Shown here: piece by piece, positions 39,501-49,793 of the stretch | How positions within the stretch are numbered: the stretch's first letter is position 1 | Layout: the number at the start of each line of letters is the position of its first letter | DNA from: Acinetobacter brisouii CIP 110357 | GTDB lineage: Bacteria > Pseudomonadota > Gammaproteobacteria > Pseudomonadales > Moraxellaceae | DNA length: 64,000 bases | Assembly (NCBI RefSeq): GCF_000488275.1 | Contig: NZ_KI530763.1 | Span: forward strand, 186,001 to 250,000 | Direction of reading: 5' to 3' | Translations under genes and position numbers: made by a program | Notes under the pieces: model-generated | Seen by the model: only the letters and a program-made list of their open reading frames with translations | The model's database searches: none | Told to the model about the DNA's origin: nothing

Positions 39501-39518
39501 GAGGGGAACACTCCCCTC
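39501..39518 (+). other. hom-thrC intercistronic hairpin
   Basis: GAGGGGA pairs with TCCCCTC (7 bp, loop ACAC), 8 bases after the hom stop. Only a broken T-rich stretch follows, so it is likely a stability or partial-termination element in the operon. Confidence 0.5.
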
Positions 39519-39549
39519 TTCATGCTTCTTCTTTCATTGGAACATCATC

Positions 39550-40689
39550 ATGTCGAATGCCAATCGTTATACTGGTCTTGTAGATCGTTATCGTGATCGT
39601 TTACCTGTATCTGCAACTACACGTGCAATTTCTTTAGGTGAAGGTAACACCCCTCTCATTAAACTGGAGAATATTCCACGTATTATTGGCAAAGATGTTG
39701 AAATCTATGTGAAATATGAAGGCCTTAACCCAACAGGTTCATTTAAAGACCGTGGTATGACCATGGCCGTAACCAAAGCGGTTGAAGCGGGTTCAAAAGC
39801 GATTATCTGTGCGTCTACTGGTAACACTTCTGCTGCTGCAGCAGCTTATGCAGCACGTGCGGGCATTAAAGCTTTCGTTTTAATTCCAGAAGGCAAAATT
39901 GCCATGGGTAAAATGGCGCAAGCCATGATGTACGGTGCGATCACCATGCAAATCCGTGGTAACTTCGATGATGGTATGCGCCTTGTAAAAGAAGTTGCCG
40001 ACCAAGCTCCTGTGACGATTGTAAATTCAATCAACCCTTACCGTTTACAAGGTCAAAAAACCATTGCCTACGAAATCGTAGAAGCTTTGGGTCGTGCACC
40101 AGATTATCACTGCTTGCCTGTTGGTAATGCAGGGAACATCACTGCACACTGGATGGGTTATACCGAAGCGGTTGCCAATCAGCCTGCTGACCAGTTTGAA
40201 GCTGTGATTTATGATGCTGAAACGGATCAATTTACAGGACCAAAACCTGAAGGCTTACCAACAATGGTCGGTTATCAGGCGGCGGGTGCTGCACCTTTCC
40301 TTCGTGGTGCGCCTGTTGCTAACCCTGAAACTGTTGCAACAGCAATCCGTATTGGTAATCCGCAAAGCTGGAACCATGCTAAAGCTGTAGTACGCGACTC
40401 TAAAGGCTGGTTCGACGAGCTACAAGATGCTGAAATCCTAGAAGCACAGCGTTTGCTTTCGATGTATGAAGGTGTCTTTGTTGAGCCTGCTTCAGCAGCG
40501 TCTATTGGCGGTGCTATCCGTGACATTAAAGCGGGTAAAATTGCTGAGGGTTCTGTGATCGTATGTACAGTGACAGGTAATGGTTTGAAAGACCCAGATA
40601 CAGCAATCAAGCAATGTGCTGATGCTGTCATGTTGTCAATTGATGCCACCATGAGCCAAGTGAAAGATTCTATTCTTTCTAACATGTAA
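39550..40689 (+). CDS. thrC: Threonine synthase
   Basis: ThrC turns O-phosphohomoserine into threonine with PLP. The 379-residue protein belongs to the shorter class of threonine synthases. It has EGNTPLIKLENI, the PLP lysine K66 in NPTGSFKDRGM, CASTGNTSAAAAAYAARAG, and VTGNGLKDPDTAI near the end. Co-transcribed with hom and closed by a strong terminator. Confidence 0.97.
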   Translation: MSNANRYTGLVDRYRDRLPVSATTRAISLGEGNTPLIKLENIPRIIGKDVEIYVKYEGLNPTGSFKDRGMTMAVTKAVEAGSKAIICASTGNTSAAAAAYAARAGIKAFVLIPEGKIAMGKMAQAMMYGAITMQIRGNFDDGMRLVKEVADQAPVTIVNSINPYRLQGQKTIAYEIVEALGRAPDYHCLPVGNAGNITAHWMGYTEAVANQPADQFEAVIYDAETDQFTGPKPEGLPTMVGYQAAGAAPFLRGAPVANPETVATAIRIGNPQSWNHAKAVVRDSKGWFDELQDAEILEAQRLLSMYEGVFVEPASAASIGGAIRDIKAGKIAEGSVIVCTVTGNGLKDPDTAIKQCADAVMLSIDATMSQVKDSILSNM

Positions 40690-40708
40690 GTATTTCGCTT
40701 AAGTATAA

Positions 40709-40736
40709 AAAAACCAGTTGTTTGCAACTGGTTTTT
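40709..40736 (+). terminator. Terminator of hom-thrC
   Basis: AAAAACCAGTTG pairs with CAACTGGTTTTT (12 bp, loop TTTG), followed by further T. Confidence 0.92.
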
Positions 40737-40854
40737 TTATTTTCATCTTCTAGCATAGATGATCGAATAAAAGCCTAAAAGTATTTAGTTTTTAGACATT
40801 TTCCAGTTCAACTAACCATCTGTAAAATACCAACACACCCGATTTGTTAGACAT

Positions 40855-40888
40855 AAAAAAAGCCTTTCATCTTAGAAAAGCTTTTTTT
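40855..40888 (-). terminator. Terminator of pbpG
   Basis: AAAAAAGCCTTTC pairs with GAAAAGCTTTTTT with one mismatch (loop ATCTTA). The minus-strand T-run follows. The piece between this and the thrC terminator holds nothing I can support. Confidence 0.75.
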
Positions 40889-40901
40889 GAAAATCATTAG
40901 A

Positions 40902-41909
40902 TTAGATCTGTTTTGGTAACTGATTCACCCAGCTCAACAAATTCGTTGCATCACTATTGCGTGACTGTGTTGTTGGTTCACCCAATAAGACCACAACAGT
41001 TGGGCGCGAATTAACAGTTGCATGCATAACCACACAACGTCCCGCTTCATTAATATAACCTGTTTTAGACAGATTAATATTCCAACCACCATTACGTACC
41101 AAAGCATTGGTATTATTTGATTTCAATACGCGATAACCTAAATCGAAATCATAATGCGGCGTTGATGAAAACTGACGAATTACGCCATAACGTGAAGCTT
41201 CTGCCACTAAAATGCCCAGATCACGTGCCGATGATACATTACGAGCATCTAAACCTGTTGATTCATAATAATGGGTCGAACTCATACCAAGCTGACGTGC
41301 TTTGGCATTCATTGCTGAAACAAAAGCAGGTTTTCCTCCCGGATAAGTACGTGCCAACGCTGCCGCTGCTGGGTTTTCTGACTTCATTAAAGCCACCAGC
41401 AAAACTTCTGCACGGTTCATCTTGTCACCAGGCTTTAAAGTAGAACTGGCGTGTTTTGGACCTTCAAAATCACTTTGCTGTAAGGTAATCTGCTCAGACA
41501 TATTTAAATGCGCATCGGCAGTAACTACAGCTGTCATCAATTTAGTAATCGATGCGATCGGGCGTGACGCATTACTATTTTTACTATAGAGTACTTCACC
41601 AGTATGAGCATCCATAACCAGTGCCGAACCTGCTGACACAGCTGGGCTGCTAGTCGCAAAGCGAGTATCCGTGACATGCGGCGCACGGAATGTAGTGGTA
41701 GTGACACCTCTGCGTACAGAAGTTTCAGCATTATTTCGGTCTTGGCTCAGGAGCTGTTTTGCTTCATCGGTTGACCAGTTTAGTTTTGCTTGGGAAGCTG
41801 CCCCCGAGCCACTGTTCACGATGAGTTCAGCAAAACTATTGGCACTCAACCCTATTAGCATCGACATGCTTACAGCACGTACTAAAGATTTTTTTAAACT
41901 TTTCATCAT
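40902..41909 (-). CDS. pbpG: D-alanyl-D-alanine endopeptidase PBP7/8
   Basis: PBP7 cuts cross-links in peptidoglycan. The 335-residue protein has a signal peptide (MSMLIGLSANSFA, cleavage near 27), then the three active-site motifs: S120-I-T-K123, S177-E-N179 and K282-T-G284. The distances fit the S11 family. It lacks the C-terminal amphipathic helix of PBP5. ATG codons at 41909 and 41906 are both possible. In Acinetobacter PBP7/8 has been linked to serum survival. Confidence 0.93.
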   Translation of the reverse strand: MMKSLKKSLVRAVSMSMLIGLSANSFAELIVNSGSGAASQAKLNWSTDEAKQLLSQDRNNAETSVRRGVTTTTFRAPHVTDTRFATSSPAVSAGSALVMDAHTGEVLYSKNSNASRPIASITKLMTAVVTADAHLNMSEQITLQQSDFEGPKHASSTLKPGDKMNRAEVLLVALMKSENPAAAALARTYPGGKPAFVSAMNAKARQLGMSSTHYYESTGLDARNVSSARDLGILVAEASRYGVIRQFSSTPHYDFDLGYRVLKSNNTNALVRNGGWNINLSKTGYINEAGRCVVMHATVNSRPTVVVLLGEPTTQSRNSDATNLLSWVNQLPKQI

Positions 41910-42120
41910 ATTACACTCAACTCAGGGGTGGTAAGATACATTTGTGTATAACCACAAAAATGCCTTACATTTACACAATAGACTCGCTCTTTTAAAGTTC
42001 AGTAATTGTGCATAACTTTTAGATTATATTTTAAGATAGCATTGCTAATTTTGTCGTTTCATTGCAAGCTTAATTTGCTTTATGTAACAAAAAAATCATT
42101 TAGATTGGGAGGTGTTGCTC

Positions 42121-42756
42121 GTGATTTCGGTTTTAGTTGTGGATGATCATGAATTAGTACGCACAGGGATTTGTCGTATGCTGGCAGACCATGCGGATGT
42201 TGAAGTCATTGGTCAAGCCGAATCAGGAGAAGAAGCCTTGACTCTCGCACGCCAGCATCACCCAAATGTGGTGTTACTCGATGTCAATATGCCTGGTATC
42301 GGTGGTGTAGAAACAACACGACGCTTATTGCAAATTGCACCTGAAACTAAAGTTATCGCTGTGAGCGGCTTGGCTGAAGAGCCTTATCCGTCTTTATTGC
42401 TCAAGGCGGGTGCGAAGGGTTATATCACCAAAGGTGCACCGATTCAGGAAATGCTTCGTGCCATCAACAAGGTGATGCAAGGTGGTAAATACTTTAGTGC
42501 TGACATTGCTGAACAGTTGGCAAGTTCGTATTTATCTGAAACGCAAAAATCTCCTTTTGACCAACTCTCCGAGCGTGAAATGCAAGTCGCCATGATGGTG
42601 GTCAACTGCCATAGCGCGCAAGCCATTGCAGATAAGTTATTTGTGAGCGTAAAAACCGTCAATACCTACCGCTACCGTATTTTTGAGAAACTGGACATTG
42701 ACAGTGATGTGAAGTTGACCCATCTGGCAATTCGTTATGGTTTAATCAAACCTTAA
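42121..42756 (+). CDS. gacA: Response regulator GacA
   Basis: GacA is the output regulator of the GacS/GacA system that governs virulence, biofilm and secondary metabolism. The 211-residue protein has the receiver VLVVDDHELVRTGICRML with D54 (VVLLDVNMPGIGG) and a LuxR helix-turn-helix near 145-205 (LSEREMQVAMMVVNCHSAQA, IADKLFVSVKTVNTYRYRIF). The GTG at 42121 has GGAGG 8 bases upstream; the GTG at 42112 would overlap that site. uvrC is not behind it, unlike in Pseudomonas. Confidence 0.94.
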   Translation: MISVLVVDDHELVRTGICRMLADHADVEVIGQAESGEEALTLARQHHPNVVLLDVNMPGIGGVETTRRLLQIAPETKVIAVSGLAEEPYPSLLLKAGAKGYITKGAPIQEMLRAINKVMQGGKYFSADIAEQLASSYLSETQKSPFDQLSEREMQVAMMVVNCHSAQAIADKLFVSVKTVNTYRYRIFEKLDIDSDVKLTHLAIRYGLIKP

Positions 42757-42769
42757 TCAGGTTCGGTAT

Positions 42770-44344
42770 ATGCATACGGCACTTCTGAGCTCCAATCCCA
42801 GTACATTATATCGCCTTGGGGTGTGGTACGGTGTTTATCGACTGATTATCTCCTTTAGCCTGATTATCATTTTTTTCTTAACTTTTCAACAATTTAAAAG
42901 CGACTATCAACATCTCGGGGTGTATCTGTTCACCCTGTTGGCTTATTCATTTTTAGGCACTTTACAGTTACTTGCACTGAAACTTTTTCCGATTGCACTA
43001 CCTAGACAGCTGCTCTTGATCAGCCTGATCGATGTAGGATGTTTTTCTAGCCTGACTTTTGCAATGGGTGGCCCAACCTTACATATTGGCTTACTGTTTG
43101 TTATTACCATTTTCGTTACTAATCTACTCCTTAGCCGAAGTCAGGCATTCAGTATTACGCTACTTTCAGTGATCGCTGTACTCTACCTGCAACTTTTTGG
43201 TAGCTGGTTCATGACCTCTGACCTGAGTAAAATCGGGAATAGTACATTACTTGCCTTCTTATTTTTTGTGGTCTATTTGACTGGGCAATTTGCAGTACAA
43301 CGTTTTCGGTTATTGGAAAACATCAGCATTTCACAGTCATTAGAATTATTACAACTACAAAATATTAATCGCTATATCCTCGAACAAATTGATATGGGTT
43401 ATCTTGCCATTGATGAAAAAATGCAAGTGGTGCTGAGTAACCCTGCGGCTTATACGCTGCTTGGTATTCCAGCACTGATGGTTTTTCGCTCTGCTCCTTT
43501 ACAAGAAATTCAGCCTGATTTGTATCAATATTTACAGCTAAACTCCGCCAAACAAGGCGAACGCTTTATTTTTGAAACAATGCAATCTCGCTATAGTAGC
43601 ATTCATATTCGGGTACAAAAGCTGGAACTGCCACAGCAGACCCTAACCCTGTTTGTGATGCAGGACGCACAGAAAATCAACCAGCAAGTCCAACAACTTA
43701 AACTGGCTGCGCTTGGACAACTTTCTGCAAGTATTGCCCATGAAATTCGTAACCCGCTTGCCAGTATTGTACAAGCCAATAACCTGCTGATTGATGCAGA
43801 TAGCGAGCAACACTCCATGCTGATCAATATGATCCAGAAACAAGCTCAACGTATTGATCATATTATTCAGTCAACCCTGAATATGGCGCATAATCAGGCG
43901 ACATTGCCGATTGATATCCAGCTCAAACAATTTTTACCGCAACTGGTGCTTGAAGATCTATATGAAGTTCATCATAAAATTATGATTGAAGTTCGAGATG
44001 CTGTACTCATTTCATTTGACGAAGCACAACTTCGCCAAGTGCTCATTAACCTGATTCGTAACGCATTGCGTCACACTGCGCCAGAAAAACCTCAGATCTA
44101 TGTGTATGCCTATCAACAAGATGGTTATGCTTTTATTGATGTGGTTGATTTTGGAGAAGGAATTACTGCAGACAAAGTACACAATCTATTTCACCCATTT
44201 TTTACTACACAAATTGATGGAACAGGTTTAGGGTTATACCTTTCACGTAGTTTTTGTGAAGCAAATCAGGCAAAATTAAGTTATGTCAAATTACAAGACG
44301 GTACTTGTTTCCGCATTGAATGCCCTGCCATTCAAATACAATAA
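42770..44344 (+). CDS. pilS: Sensor histidine kinase PilS
   Basis: PilS senses pilin in the membrane and controls pilin gene transcription through PilR. The 524-residue protein has six membrane helices within residues 22-175 and a PAS-like domain (about 195-300). The HisKA box ALGQLSASIAHEIRNPLASI carries H324. The ATPase has an N box (INLIRNALRHTAPE), a G box (VDFGEGI) and GTGLGLYLSRSFCEANQAKL. It begins 13 bases after gacA, so the three regulators may share a message. Confidence 0.94.
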   Translation: MHTALLSSNPSTLYRLGVWYGVYRLIISFSLIIIFFLTFQQFKSDYQHLGVYLFTLLAYSFLGTLQLLALKLFPIALPRQLLLISLIDVGCFSSLTFAMGGPTLHIGLLFVITIFVTNLLLSRSQAFSITLLSVIAVLYLQLFGSWFMTSDLSKIGNSTLLAFLFFVVYLTGQFAVQRFRLLENISISQSLELLQLQNINRYILEQIDMGYLAIDEKMQVVLSNPAAYTLLGIPALMVFRSAPLQEIQPDLYQYLQLNSAKQGERFIFETMQSRYSSIHIRVQKLELPQQTLTLFVMQDAQKINQQVQQLKLAALGQLSASIAHEIRNPLASIVQANNLLIDADSEQHSMLINMIQKQAQRIDHIIQSTLNMAHNQATLPIDIQLKQFLPQLVLEDLYEVHHKIMIEVRDAVLISFDEAQLRQVLINLIRNALRHTAPEKPQIYVYAYQQDGYAFIDVVDFGEGITADKVHNLFHPFFTTQIDGTGLGLYLSRSFCEANQAKLSYVKLQDGTCFRIECPAIQIQ

Positions 44345-44362
44345 ATAAGTCATTGGAGCATT

Positions 44363-45820
44363 ATGACAACCCAGCAACCCCGCGTGCTTCTGGTCGATGA
44401 TGAAAAAGATTTATGCATGCTCATGCACATGAGTCTAAAGCGTATCGGGATTCAAGCCGAAGCAGCCTATAACATTACACAAGCCAAACAACAGTTAAAG
44501 GCTCAACACTTTGATGCCTGCTTAACCGATTTAAACCTCCCGGATGGTGATGGTATCCAACTGGTACGACATGTCACCGAATATTACCCAAATACACCCA
44601 TTGCGGTGATTACGGCATATGGCAATATGGAAATTGCAATTGCAGCACTCAAAGCAGGCGCTTTTGACTTCGTGAGCAAGCCTGTACGCTCCGAAGATTT
44701 ACAACAACTCTTAGAAAAAGCAATTATTCCAAACGAAGACAACAATAGTCACTTAACAGCCTCGTCTGCCATTGAAGAGCGCATGTTAATTGGCAGCTCT
44801 GAAGTGATTCAACAGCTCAAACATACCATTCGTAAAATTTCAAAAACTCAAGCGCCTGTCTTTATTACAGGTGAATCAGGCACAGGGAAAGAAGTCGTGG
44901 CTAACCTGATTCATTGCCTGAGCAACCGCAAAAATGGTCCCTTTGTCCCGATTAACTGCGGTGCAATTCCTGTTGAGCTGATGGAAAGTGAACTGTTTGG
45001 GCATAAAAAAGGCAGCTTTACCAATGCAAACCAAGACAAGCAAGGGCTGATTCAGGCTGCACATGGGGGCAGTCTATTTCTTGATGAAATTGCCGAGTTA
45101 CCTATGAACATGCAGGTCAAACTGTTACGTGCTGTTCAGGAAAAGAAGATTCGCCCCATCGGTAGCGATGTCGAAATTGCTGTAGATTTTCGCATTATCA
45201 GTGCAACTCACCAAAATCTTGAAGCACTGATTCAACAAGGAAAATTCCGCCAAGACTTATTTTTCCGCTTACATGTGATGGACATTCGTCTGCCACCTTT
45301 GCGAGAGCGCGGACAAGATATTTTAGAACTTGCGCATTATTTTATTCAGAAAATCTGCCAAGAATGGCAAATTCCAAATAAGCAGCTTACGGTTACAGCG
45401 CAACAATTTTTACTTGAACAGAGATTTTCAGGCAATGTCCGTGAACTGCGCAATATTATTGAACGGGCATTAACACTCAGCGATTCCACTGTGCTTGATA
45501 TTCAACATATCCGATATCATTCTGAGTCGAGGTTAAACTCACAAACGAGCAACCCAGTACCAGTCAAGGTGCCTGAACCTGAAACAAAACCTATCGCTTA
45601 TCCAAATGAAATCCTGACTCCACGCCAGCGTTTCAAACTACCTGAAGAAGGATTAGAAGCCTATTTGGAAAATATTGAAAAAAATATTTTACTCAATGCT
45701 TTAGAAATGACTCACTGGAACCGCACCATGGCAGCCAAAAAACTACAAATGTCATTTCGTTCATTACGCTATCGCCTGAAAAAATTTGGGCTAGATGTCG
45801 AAGGCGAGGAAGACAGCTAA
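44363..45820 (+). CDS. pilR: Sigma-54 response regulator PilR
   Basis: PilR activates sigma-54 transcription of the major pilin. The 485-residue NtrC-type protein has a receiver (D56 in ACLTDLNLPDGDG) and an AAA+ domain with Walker A GESGTGKE (170-177) and Walker B LFLDEIAEL. The sigma-54 contact loop here is GSFTNA (217-222) instead of GAFTGA. A Fis-type helix-turn-helix ends the protein (NRTMAAKKLQMSFRSLRYRL). It follows pilS by 18 bases. Confidence 0.94.
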   Translation: MTTQQPRVLLVDDEKDLCMLMHMSLKRIGIQAEAAYNITQAKQQLKAQHFDACLTDLNLPDGDGIQLVRHVTEYYPNTPIAVITAYGNMEIAIAALKAGAFDFVSKPVRSEDLQQLLEKAIIPNEDNNSHLTASSAIEERMLIGSSEVIQQLKHTIRKISKTQAPVFITGESGTGKEVVANLIHCLSNRKNGPFVPINCGAIPVELMESELFGHKKGSFTNANQDKQGLIQAAHGGSLFLDEIAELPMNMQVKLLRAVQEKKIRPIGSDVEIAVDFRIISATHQNLEALIQQGKFRQDLFFRLHVMDIRLPPLRERGQDILELAHYFIQKICQEWQIPNKQLTVTAQQFLLEQRFSGNVRELRNIIERALTLSDSTVLDIQHIRYHSESRLNSQTSNPVPVKVPEPETKPIAYPNEILTPRQRFKLPEEGLEAYLENIEKNILLNALEMTHWNRTMAAKKLQMSFRSLRYRLKKFGLDVEGEEDS

Positions 45821-45854
45821 TACTGTCTTTATTTTTCTTGATTATCGTAGTCTA

Positions 45855-47048
45855 TTACCGATGCTTGAGTAAAATTTCGGCGGCATTCTCGATATACAAA
45901 TCGTCACGCATATCGATTGGCAACGCATAAATCTGGTTGGGCTGAATCCCCTGCCCATCAATCATACTGCCTTTCGGCGTATAGTAATGAGAAACTGTCA
46001 TTTGTAATGCTGCGCCACTTGGCAATGGAAATAACTTTTGCACGACCCCTTTTCCATAGCTTTTCTCACCAATCACCCAGGCACGTCCATGATCTTTTAA
46101 AGCCGCGCTAAAAACTTCTGCGGCTGATGCCGAGCGACCATTAATCAACAGTCCCAATTTAATATTGCTGAATTTATTACCAGGGAGCGCTTGAAAGGTC
46201 TGATCACCTTCTGAACGGCTTTTGGTCGTGACAATGATGCCATTATTTAAAAACAGGTCAGCCGTTTCAACCGCAGCAGACAGTAATCCACCGGGGTTAT
46301 TTCTAAGGTCTATTAAAATTGCTTTTAAACGATTAGACGGATATTGCTCAATAATATTTTTGATTTCGCTCGCAGTTTCCTGTTGAAATACAGGAACTTT
46401 AATCACCAAAACTTGATTGTGTAAAAGTGTCGATGACACTGCAACATCTACTTTTTTATTACGAACAACCGTGACAGGCTGCCCAACAGGCGCTGTCTGC
46501 ACAGTGAGAACTGTCCCGATTGAACCATATAACAAGTTTCGCACTTGCTCATGATTGAGATCTTTTAATTCCTGATTATCAATTTTATAGACTGTCATAC
46601 CGTTATGCAGTCCCAGTTTGACGGAATCTGAACTTTCTTTCAGCCCTTGAATCAGCCACTGGCGGCGCAATTTATCAAAAATTAAATCAAAGTCAACAGA
46701 AGCAACATCACCCTCAGTATATTGCATTAATTGGCGATAATCTTCAGGAGAAAGGTAGCGAGAATAGCGATCTAACCCACCCACCAATCCCTTGATGGCT
46801 TGTTCAAATAACGCATCATCTGATTTCTCAGTAACGTAATTATCTTTAACGATACTGTAGATCTGCACAAATTTCTGAATCGAATCGACAGGAATCTCCT
46901 CATTAGAAGAGGATTCTGAGCCATCAGTGTCATAGTCAAGATTTGCATCAGCTTCTGTTGAAGCTGAATTTGCAGCATAAACAGGATGATTCAAATAGCA
47001 GAGTGTTAAACTGGTCGCTAAAAATACCTGCCTGATTTTTTGAATCAT
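45855..47048 (-). CDS. ctp: C-terminal processing protease (S41)
   Basis: Periplasmic serine protease that trims proteins from the C-terminus. The 397-residue protein has a signal peptide (to about 26), an acidic low-complexity stretch (EADANLDYDTDGSESSSNEE), a PDZ domain (about 105-200) and the S41 domain. The active-site serine S306 lies in INGRSASAAE and the lysine K333 in GEKSYGKG. It follows gpmI by 13 bases, a pairing also known in Pseudomonas. Confidence 0.92.
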   Translation of the reverse strand: MIQKIRQVFLATSLTLCYLNHPVYAANSASTEADANLDYDTDGSESSSNEEIPVDSIQKFVQIYSIVKDNYVTEKSDDALFEQAIKGLVGGLDRYSRYLSPEDYRQLMQYTEGDVASVDFDLIFDKLRRQWLIQGLKESSDSVKLGLHNGMTVYKIDNQELKDLNHEQVRNLLYGSIGTVLTVQTAPVGQPVTVVRNKKVDVAVSSTLLHNQVLVIKVPVFQQETASEIKNIIEQYPSNRLKAILIDLRNNPGGLLSAAVETADLFLNNGIIVTTKSRSEGDQTFQALPGNKFSNIKLGLLINGRSASAAEVFSAALKDHGRAWVIGEKSYGKGVVQKLFPLPSGAALQMTVSHYYTPKGSMIDGQGIQPNQIYALPIDMRDDLYIENAAEILLKHR

Positions 47049-47061
47049 CCACTCACCTTTT

Positions 47062-48609
47062 TTATGCTTGTAATGTAATTAAATTGCGACCTTGCATTTC
47101 AGTAGGAACAGGAATATTCATTAAATGCAATAATGTCGGCGCAACATCTGCCAAAACACCGCCTTCTGCAATCACTGCTTGAGTTGAACCAACGTAGATA
47201 AATGGTACAAGCTCAGTGGTATGTTGAGTATGTACCTGACCACTTTCGTAGTCCTGCATTTGCTCAACATTCCCATGATCAGCAGTAATCAGCATGTGCC
47301 CGTGATTTGCCATGACCGCGTCATAAACACGACCTAGACAAGTATCTACAGCTTCAACAGCTTTCACTGCAGCGCTAAAAACACCCGTATGCCCAACCAT
47401 ATCACCATTGGCATAGTTCACGACCAACAGGTCATATTCACCTGAATTAATCGCTTTCACCAACTCATCAGTCACTTCATAAGCACTCATTTCTGGTTTC
47501 AGGTCATAGGTTGCAACATTTGGCGATGGAATCAAGATACGTTTTTCACCAGGATATTCATCTTCACGACCACCACTAAAGAAGAATGTTACATGGGCAT
47601 ATTTTTCAGTTTCTGCAATACGTAGCTGAGTTTTGCCCAAATTGGATAAGTATTCGCCAATTGAATTGTGCAAAGCTTCAGGCATATAGGCAACAGGTGC
47701 ATCAATGCTGGCTTGGTAACGGGTCAGCATTACGTATTTTGCCAGTTGTGGCACAACTTTCCGTTGGAATCCTGTGAAGTCTTTTTCAACAAATGCACGG
47801 GTCAGCTCGCGCGCACGGTCAGCACGGAAGTTCATGAACACGACACTGTCGCCATCTTGAATAGCAGCCACATCGCCCACTCGGGTTGCTTTGACAAACT
47901 CGTCGCTTTCATCTGCCGCATAAGCTTGTGCAAGACCTTCAGTTGCTGTCGTAACAACACGGACTGCTTCACCTTCAGTCAGTAAACGATAGGCCTGTTC
48001 AACGCGATCCCAGCGATTGTCACGATCCATCGCAAAGTAACGGCCAATCAATGTCGCAATGCGGCCTTGATTTGGGTATTGGGCAAAGACTGCATCAAGT
48101 TTTTGTAAAGATGGTTCAGCACTGCGTGGTGGCGTATCACGACCATCTAAAAATGCATGTAGATAAACTTTTGCACCGCGTTTAAGTGCTAACTCACACA
48201 TCGCAACGATATGGTCTTCATGAGAATGCACACCACCTTCTGATAACAGCCCCATAATATGGACTGCACCGCCTGTTGCTTTGGCTTTCTCAACAGCATC
48301 GACCAAAACTTCATGCTCAAAAAATGCCCCAGTGCGAATATCTTTGGTGATACGGGTAAAGTCCTGATACAACACACGACCTGCACCCAAATTCATATGC
48401 CCAACTTCAGAGTTACCCATTTGCCCGTCAGGTAAGCCGACATCTTCGCCAGAACCTGAAATTAAGCTATGCGGATGCTTTGCTTGCATTGCAGTCAAAT
48501 TCGGCGTTTTTGCTGCTAAGAAAGCATTGTCTTCAATCGCTTCACGATGCCCCACACCATCCATAATCACCAAGACATGAGGAATCTTAGCTGCCTTCGC
48601 ATCCGTCAT
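47062..48609 (-). CDS. gpmI: 2,3-bisphosphoglycerate-independent phosphoglycerate mutase
   Basis: GpmI interconverts 3- and 2-phosphoglycerate using two Mn ions. The 515-residue protein has [17 protein letters not shown], the nucleophile S67 in [41 protein letters not shown] and the metal ligands in [12 protein letters not shown] and [10 protein letters not shown]. The ATG at 48609 gives the standard length; a TTG at 48633 is the upstream alternative. Confidence 0.97.
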   Translation of the reverse strand: MTDAKAAKIPHVLVIMDGVGHREAIEDNAFLAAKTPNLTAMQAKHPHSLISGSGEDVGLPDGQMGNSEVGHMNLGAGRVLYQDFTRITKDIRTGAFFEHEVLVDAVEKAKATGGAVHIMGLLSEGGVHSHEDHIVAMCELALKRGAKVYLHAFLDGRDTPPRSAEPSLQKLDAVFAQYPNQGRIATLIGRYFAMDRDNRWDRVEQAYRLLTEGEAVRVVTTATEGLAQAYAADESDEFVKATRVGDVAAIQDGDSVVFMNFRADRARELTRAFVEKDFTGFQRKVVPQLAKYVMLTRYQASIDAPVAYMPEALHNSIGEYLSNLGKTQLRIAETEKYAHVTFFFSGGREDEYPGEKRILIPSPNVATYDLKPEMSAYEVTDELVKAINSGEYDLLVVNYANGDMVGHTGVFSAAVKAVEAVDTCLGRVYDAVMANHGHMLITADHGNVEQMQDYESGQVHTQHTTELVPFIYVGSTQAVIAEGGVLADVAPTLLHLMNIPVPTEMQGRNLITLQA

Positions 48610-48709
48610 TTTGAACTCTCTTTCAGTTGTCAATTGCGTGCGCGCATTTTACCTAATTTTTAAGCAATTCTCCATCGACTAAAAATTGATGATTATTCTC
48701 AGTTCAATA

Positions 48710-49783
48710 TTATTTGGCGCGATTGAGTAAGTATCCCCCTGCGATAAAGATCAGGATAATCGGAATAAAGACAAACCATGCAGGCGACGGTGAATAAACC
48801 AGACTCGCATACCCCAAAAAGTCCTGCATATAATAAAAGCCCAGACCAATAAACAAGGCAATCACCAAGCGAAAACCCATCGACTGTTGGCGTAGTGGCC
48901 CAAAAATAAATGAACAGGCAATCACCACTAACGCAATCAAGGAGAATGGCATACCGACTTTTTTCCAGAATGCCAGTTGATACGTTTTTGGCACCTGACT
49001 ATATACTGACAAATAATTGATAAATGAAACTAACTGGCTTGGTGCTAACTCTTCTGGGTCAATCGTCACCATATGCACATATTTAGGCTGTAACGCCAAA
49101 GTCAGTGGTAACTGCGCCGATTCAATTAAATGCGCATCACCATTGGGCTGAACCTGCATTTGCTGGCTTTGCTTCAAATTCCATTGTCTGCTACTGCTGC
49201 TATATTGCCCCTGCTCAGCATTCAGCACACTTTTTAAGCGATAATTAGCATCAAAATCCAGAACCTGAATATTGCGTAAAACACCTTGTGAATTGGCATA
49301 GTTAATATAAATAAAGCGCTGCCCTTCACGTGTCCAGTAGCCTTTCACTTCACCTAAGGCCGCAACTGATTGGTGTTTCTTAATGCTGTCCGCTTTTTCA
49401 CTACTATAAGGAATCGCCCACTGGCTCAGTGCAAATGCCAAAATGACCAGTAGCATGGCTGAACGCACCACCCATCCCACAATCCGCCATAGGCTAATCC
49501 CAACAGAACGCATCACAATCAGCTCACTGTTTGATGCCAGTGTACCTAAACCAATCACTGAGCCAATCAGTGCAGAAATCGGTAAAATCTGATACAAGTA
49601 ATAAGGTGTATTCCAAAAAACATATTGAACGGCCTGCCAAGCGTTATAATCACTTTTGAGTTCACTCAGCTCCGCCAGATAGGTAAACAGAAACTGTAAC
49701 AAGGTCAATATAGCTGTAGCCCCTAGCATGGCTAAAGTAGAGGTTTTCGTCACATGTTTAGCGACTAGACGACGTGCGAACAT
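48710..49783 (-). CDS. lptG: LPS export permease LptG
   Basis: LptG is one of the two permeases of the LptB2FG machine that pulls lipopolysaccharide or lipooligosaccharide from the inner membrane. The 357-residue protein has three N-terminal helices, a periplasmic beta-jellyroll (about 130-265) and three C-terminal helices. The coupling-helix segment is SNSELIVMRSVGISLWRI. It follows lptF by 10 bases. Confidence 0.95.
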   Translation of the reverse strand: MFARRLVAKHVTKTSTLAMLGATAILTLLQFLFTYLAELSELKSDYNAWQAVQYVFWNTPYYLYQILPISALIGSVIGLGTLASNSELIVMRSVGISLWRIVGWVVRSAMLLVILAFALSQWAIPYSSEKADSIKKHQSVAALGEVKGYWTREGQRFIYINYANSQGVLRNIQVLDFDANYRLKSVLNAEQGQYSSSSRQWNLKQSQQMQVQPNGDAHLIESAQLPLTLALQPKYVHMVTIDPEELAPSQLVSFINYLSVYSQVPKTYQLAFWKKVGMPFSLIALVVIACSFIFGPLRQQSMGFRLVIALFIGLGFYYMQDFLGYASLVYSPSPAWFVFIPIILIFIAGGYLLNRAK

Positions 49784-49793
49784 TAGCTTAACC

